NCBI RefSeq assembly: GCF_030704535.1
Contig: NC_081822.1
Span: 10,905,001 to 10,969,000 of the forward strand
DNA: 64,000 bases
Reading direction: 5' to 3'
DNA from: Vitis vinifera
Taxonomy: Eukaryota > Streptophyta > Magnoliopsida > Vitales > Vitaceae
This document shows, in pieces, positions 59,001 through 64,000 of the stretch. Each line of letters opens with the position of its first letter. Within the stretch, counting starts at the first letter, position 1. Under the pieces are notes generated by a model that saw nothing but the letters and a program-made list of their open reading frames with translations, was not told where the DNA came from and did no database searches. Made by a program: the position numbers and the translations under genes.

Positions 59001-60396
59001 TCCTTATGTCAATATCATGTACAATACGAGGCATGTGGGATTTATAGTCTAAGTTCTGTAAAAGGATCCTAGTTTATCAAGCGTTTTCACTTAAATATTT
59101 ATGTTATTCTTACATTGGATTCTGATTTAGACATGTTCACTTACACCTCAGATAGCACAAATTAGTGAATATGAGCCATTGGATCTATTCTCTGGATCCA
59201 AGGAGAAAATGCATAAAGCTGTCAAGGCTCTCTTTACCACCCCTCAGAACAATTTTCGAGTATTCTTAAATGGTTCTCTCATATATGGGGGCTTGGGTGG
59301 TGGGACAGATAGTACTAGCTTTATGGTTGGTGAAGCATTTGAAGATGTACTCAAGTGTGTAATTCAAGCTGAGGTTGGCATGCGTGTGGAAAGTTTTTTA
59401 CATCTTGTTTCTGAGACAGTCTCTAAATCAGGAGTGTTGGATCGGCTTCTTGAAGTACAGAAGCTTGATACGTTTGACATAGAAGGGGCAATCCATGCAT
59501 ATTATGACATTGTTTCTGAGCCTTGCACTGTCTGTAGAGATTTGGGCGAGGACATAGCTTCACATAGATATACTTCTCTGCATTCCATTCCTTCAGATGA
59601 AAGTTTGAAGATTGTTAGAGACTATTTGATTGCTGCAACTGCAAAGGACTGTAGTTTGATGATCAGTTTTGCCCCAAGAAAAGATGGGAATTCAGCTTCT
59701 CCATATAGTAATGTATATCTAGCATCAACTGATCAAAGTTTTGATTACAAGGTATAGTTCCCCTTCCATTTCTGTGTTCAATCTTAGAATTTACTGGTAC
59801 CAAACTACTTGTACCTCTCGTGGAAATGAAATCATTACATCCTTTGTCAAAGCAATCGAATGCACATCTATTAGAGATGGAAATTTTGTCACTTGTCTCC
59901 AAAAATTTGTAATGACACGATTTCTTCTACTCTCATCAATGGTCTGATTATCTTTAAAAATAAAACTCGTTCAGATCATATGAAAAACAAAGCAGAAGGA
60001 TTTCAAGTACTATCTCAAGTACAATGAGAAGGATTTTATTTCATTGTGATTTTCAAATCCATTGATGTGCTAAATTGTTAATGATGCATTGTAAATTCTG
60101 ATGTATGAGTTTTTTCAGTTCATGGCGCTGAGGTACTCTACTTTGTGTTTAAATTACAGCTAGAACCTGAAAGTTGCTAACTACTGAGTTCAGTGTATTT
60201 CCTTAGCTACTGATATCTTGCTTTGGCTGTAAATTTGTAGGCATATTTCATTGACCTGGATATGAAACCCTTGAAGAAGATGCAATACTATTATGAACTA
60301 GACCAGAAAATAGTGAGCTGCTATACTCAGATGATGAAAACGAAGCATCAACCAGAAAAAGCTGCAAGCAGTGGGGCTTATGAAACTACAAGTTAG
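56040..60396 (+). CDS. IPK1: Inositol-pentakisphosphate 2-kinase
   Basis: Phosphorylates Ins(1,3,4,5,6)P5 at the 2-position with ATP, the last step to phytate (InsP6), a phosphate store and signalling molecule. Seven exons (56040-56147, 56228-56425, 56890-57037, 58602-58642, 58775-58885, 59152-59751, 60241-60396), GT-AG with consistent phase, give 453 residues, normal for the family (Arabidopsis 451). The N-terminal nucleotide loop is YRGEGAVNLVLAY (18-30). The family signature GEPCISVEIKPKCGF spans exons 4 and 5 with Glu163, Lys165 and Lys167. Asp368 (AKDCSLM) and Asp407 with Lys411 and Tyr419 (FIDLDMKPLKKM) fall where I recall the catalytic and ligand residues of AtIPK1. MEMEVALHKNDAPHWVYRG is the natural start. 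The protein is complete, with no broken motif. AATAAA words occur at 60888-60898. Confidence 0.95.
57038..58601. other. IPK1 intron 3 (1.56 kb)
   Basis: The longest intron of IPK1. 57660-58080 differs in composition (A- and C-rich, with words such as GGGATTAGAGCCAACAAACCCC) from the T-rich rest and may be an old inserted fragment, but I see no element ends or protein motif. Confidence 0.4.
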
Positions 60397-63300
60397 CATT
60401 CAACACAACACCAATCAGGATGGAGATTCCACTTTGCTGCCAATGTTCTGATAAAATATCAAATGTTCATTTATTAGAACAAATTAGTTATTTCCTCGTC
60501 AGGGTTCACTTTGTCATAGTATACCAAAACATCAGCCTGGCCTAGACTTCAAGGCTTGAGCTTGATTTGCTGGTGCTTCCTCCTGTCTAAGGCTTCTTGC
60601 TGGATCCTTGCATGTTTGACATAGATGAATTTGGATTTGCCCATTGTGAAACTACACCAATGCTCAGATTTTTAGCACTCCAAGTAAACAGGACCAATTC
60701 CATGACCCATGTCAGTTTCTGAAAGTATGAGGAAGTCGATAGCTTGACACAATCTGATCAGGCTAAGAATCCATGAGTAATTGTGAAGGGTTAGAAAAGT
60801 TATAGATTTGGTGAAGTTTAATAAATTCGTTTTTACAAATCTTGAAAATTCTTTCGAGTTTGATAGATTTTGTATTTGTCTTCTTTAAATAAAATAAAAC
60901 CACTTTTTTTCTCATGCTATTAAAACATTTCTATCATAGTGACTCCTAAATGGTCCTCAAGTCCGACGATAATAATTATTTTCATTAACAAATCAGAAAG
61001 TGCATGCAGTACACGCATCTCTCTTTTGTATTTCATGCATTCAAATGCAGAATGCGGTCTTTCTTCCGTGCGCAATGTCAACATAGAATGGGTTAGTGAT
61101 CTGCCTTGTATCACTGAAGGAGTAAAAAGAGAGAATTAAAAACAAGAAAAAAAATGGAAAAAAAAAGTCGTCAGTGTAATTTAAAAGAAGAAAGAAGAAA
61201 GGAGAATGGAAAGGACAATGATATTTAAAAAAAAAAAAAAATCAAAATGAAAAAACACCACCTCAATGGTGCATGCTAGGTTCCATATTCTCTTGCGAGA
61301 TCCCACCTTGTAAGGCCATATTGTGTGTTCAAGTAGAGTCTTTCACATCGATCACAGGCTTACAGGTGTTATCTGAAACTTTGTTTTCAGCTGTGAGGAT
61401 GCAGCATTGCAGCCCCTGAATTGGCCCCAACTTGGTTTCAGAATGCTCTATCTTATATGTATCCAAACATGCCCTTCTTTTAGAATTATAATAAAAACAA
61501 AGTGTCTTCCACGCTGGTGAGGACAAGTTGAGGAAACATGGTGACATGGTGACGATTACCAATGAATGCACCTGCCAGAAAGTGGTTTGATTCAAGTTAA
61601 ATGCAGCCTGTCGAAATGAGAGTTAGTTTTGGCTTTGATTCAAGTTAGATGCTCTGTTTAGTTCGGTCTCCATCCATAACAAATTGAACCTACAGCCTAG
61701 GATGGCTAGCAGAACTCCTAGTATACGTTGAGTGACCAGATTGGCTCTCAGTTTCTCTTGGATACCTAATCAGTGTCTTCGTTGATCCTCCATTAATGGG
61801 AGCTTAAATCGGAGGACAGAAGAGAAAGAGACTGAAGAGACTTCTTTTCCCCACTACAGGGAAAGCGACATTCAACTACTGGAGTGTTTTTCCATCTCAC
61901 GCCTGACACGCCTCATTTATTCATCCAGCTGGGTTTTGAACTAACCTACCTTCATGGAAATGGTGGTGGAAACTGAGAGAGGTAACAAGAGATATGATAA
62001 ATCCTCAGTTTAGGCGCACTAACTACGACTGCAATTCTGATTTATGACTTGGTTGGCTTTAACTAGTTTTAATTCAATGACTTGTTCCAAAGTAGTAATC
62101 CTATCACTTATGCACTTGAAAATCCTTCAACCTGGGGGGTGAAAATTGTTTGTTGCGACTATATGAATGCTTTTACAAGTCAAGTCAAAGCTGGATTTCT
62201 TTCCCAGCATGGAGAAATTGTTTTCCTGTGTGAACTGTAGGTGCAAAACAGGATCAAGTTATTGATGGAAACCCTAATTCTTGGATCATTCAAAGGAGGT
62301 CTGCAGCAGCGCAATAGAAGGATATTATTACCAGATTACTGCAGCATTCATATAAATAATGTAAGATCTTAGAAGCTTGAATATCTTTGCAAATGGCGCT
62401 TCCCTTTTGGTACCAGGTCACATAAGCCATAATCCAGACAGGAATGCTGCATCTGCAGAAACCTATTACTTGGTGATCAAGTTCAACCTCCCTTTTGCCA
62501 GACCATTCAAAAGAGCAGGTAGCAATTAATGAAGTTTTCATTAAGTTCCCCAGTTCAATTTTTGCTTAAGATGTGATACATGAGGCAGCTTTTTGTTCTT
62601 AAGGTATAGTGTAAGCATGAAAATCTCAAACTGGTGCTCTTTTGAGTAAGACAGAATTCTCCAATCACCATAGTAACAGCTCTCAAATGTACAATATCGG
62701 ATGTGAGCAGTAGTTGCTATCAAAATTGGAGGTTCCATGTGCCAGCATTGAGTGTTATGTCAGTGTGTACATAACAGAGACCAATCATTAAGGTCAGTTC
62801 AACTGAACCCTCGGTGTAACAAAGCTGAAATGAAAATTAACGCCCTTTACTGAGTTGAAAAATCAGCTTCATATTCCCTTCTCTGCAAAACATCAGTCTA
62901 CAACCACATGATATTGTCTACGCAAAATCACAGTTTATCCAGAGAAGAATAAATGTCTCACCAGACGCAGTACTGTTCACTGCAGCACTATCCTCTGGAT
63001 GGACGAGATACCATGTACCTCACCTGTCACATTTCAAAGTTAAATCCCTTCTGTTGCCATTGGAAACAAGTCAAAGTCTACCTCTGGTATATGCTAAGAA
63101 CATGGTAAAGTTAGAAAAGTAACCATCTAATGCAAAATATCTCTGATTTGTGAGTGATGTTGGCCATATTAAAGTACATTCTAGGTGCTTGATACAGTTT
63201 AGGCCAAAATAAAAACGGGAAGCCATGATTTAGCATGAAGTCATTGAGACATGAAAAAATGTACATTAAATGCAAAAGGGAGGTAATAGGTGATCCAATC

Positions 63301-63790
63301 AAGAACCCCTTCTGACCAACATTTAATTCGAGTTGCTAACCAACACTGTCACTACTCTTGTCTGCAACCAAACTCTTATAAAAAATATGTAACTAAGCTA
63401 AAAGGATAACAAACAATTTTCCAAGAATTACCAACAATTTGAAAGAGAATAATTTTTATAAATAGCAACTATGAATCCATTCACAACTTCCACAGCAGCT
63501 TGTTCTACTCCATTTTCCTATGCTTACAGTTAGTACAGTTCTGTACTAAAAAACCATGTCAAAGGTTCCATCTCTTCCTCAAACTCCCATACTTCTATAA
63601 TGGCTCTATGGTTTAAGTGGTGTTTTATATTAGCTTATGCATTAGATTTATGAATTCTCATCTTTCTGAGCAGTTCTTTCCCTGCACTGACACTTTTCAG
63701 TACTTTTTCAGCACATCTGATATGGAATATAATTGATCTGCTCTGAGCTCAGAGTCCGTACTAAAGACCCTGGCTCTATTTTTTATGCAG
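60397..63790. other. IPK1 3' UTR and intergenic DNA before the HMA gene
   Basis: 60397 to about 60910 is probably the IPK1 3' UTR. The rest has no domain-bearing frame. The 5' exon(s) of the downstream HMA gene should lie here. An ATG at 61952 in a purine-rich context followed by GTAACA is one candidate, but its phase does not fit the clear exon at 63791, so I do not call it. Confidence 0.4.
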
Positions 63791-64000
63791 AAAACTGTTG
63801 TGTCAGTGGAACTACTCTGTTCAAAGTGCAGACAGAAGGTCATGAAGTTAATTGGTGCAATAGAAGGGATAACTTCTGTTGTTCTTGACCCTTCAAAAAA
63901 TACTGCCACAGTAATTGGAGAAGCTGATCCAGTGAAAATTATCAAACAGGTGAGGAAGTTCAAAAGATCTGCAATGATTGTGAGTATAGGTCCTCCCAAG
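63791..64000 (+). CDS. Heavy-metal-associated (HMA) domain protein, partial
   Basis: An exon beginning after ...TTTTTTATGCAG and open to the window edge. It codes KTVVSVELLCSKCRQKVMKL and continues through a full HMA fold (beta-alpha-beta-beta-alpha-beta) to VSIGPPK. The metal-binding CxxC is present as CSKC. The residues before it form the first beta strand, so the AG at 63789-63790 is the likely acceptor and frame starts at AAA. The protein resembles plant HIPP/HPP or Pi21-like proteins, which bind copper or zinc or act as chaperone-like partners. Whether it ends in an isoprenylation CaaX box cannot be seen. Its first exon and 3' end are missing from this call. Confidence 0.75.

Noticed and set aside
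61952-61980. ATG GAA ATG GTG... followed by GTAACA as exon 1 of the HMA gene
   Set aside because: Its splice phase does not fit the exon at 63791 in the frame that gives a complete first beta strand; kept only as a remote alternative.

Overview
This is a window of nuclear DNA from a dicot plant. The genes have many short GT-AG introns, the intergenic DNA is AT-rich, and LTR retrotransposons and MITE-like elements are abundant. The gene content (PDF1-type defensin, CYP85-clan P450, SABATH carboxyl methyltransferase cluster, IPK1) and the style of the repeats remind me of grapevine (Vitis). That is recollection, not a search result. There are no operons; every gene is a separate eukaryotic transcription unit.

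Layout: 487-895 (-) is a two-exon plant defensin. 5912-6733 (+) is an intronless membrane protein of the DUF4408/DUF761 type. 12212-15561 (-) is a nine-exon cytochrome P450 of 502 aa, probably CYP722-like. 18456-26825 (-) is a four-exon SABATH methyltransferase (SABATH-1) whose third intron is swollen to about 6 kb by an old antisense Copia element, which itself carries a MITE. 34358-37944 (-) and 43135-46965 (-) are two nearly identical SABATH genes with jasmonate-methyltransferase-like pocket residues. Between them, 38581-39048 (-) is a truncated SABATH pseudogene without a start codon. 56040-60396 (+) is a complete seven-exon inositol-pentakisphosphate 2-kinase (IPK1, 453 aa). 63791-64000 (+) is an internal exon of a heavy-metal-associated (HMA) domain protein that runs off the window.

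The SABATH cluster was shaped by one tandem duplication of about 9 kb. Unit A is about 26356-38578 and unit B about 38579-47547. The junction falls inside exon 2 of SABATH-1 with 4 bp of microhomology, and this produced the pseudogene. Since then each unit has gained its own insertion, and the other unit keeps the empty site. Unit A gained a 3350-bp TG...CA element, probably a solo LTR, with GATTG target duplications. Unit B gained a 268-bp near-perfect palindrome with tRNA-like A and B boxes in both arms and ACACA target duplications, inside intron 3 of the second copy.

The 47.5-56 kb stretch is gene-free and repeat-rich. It holds a broken Copia fragment, several MITE-like elements, and a 2.16-kb element with long terminal inverted repeats, 8-9 bp target duplications and arrays of small palindromes. 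I found no CRISPR array, rRNA gene, tRNA gene or prokaryote-type system, and nothing I would call a new biochemical system. The strongest novelty candidates are the palindromic Pol III-box insertion, the long-TIR element, and the phased history of the SABATH duplication.
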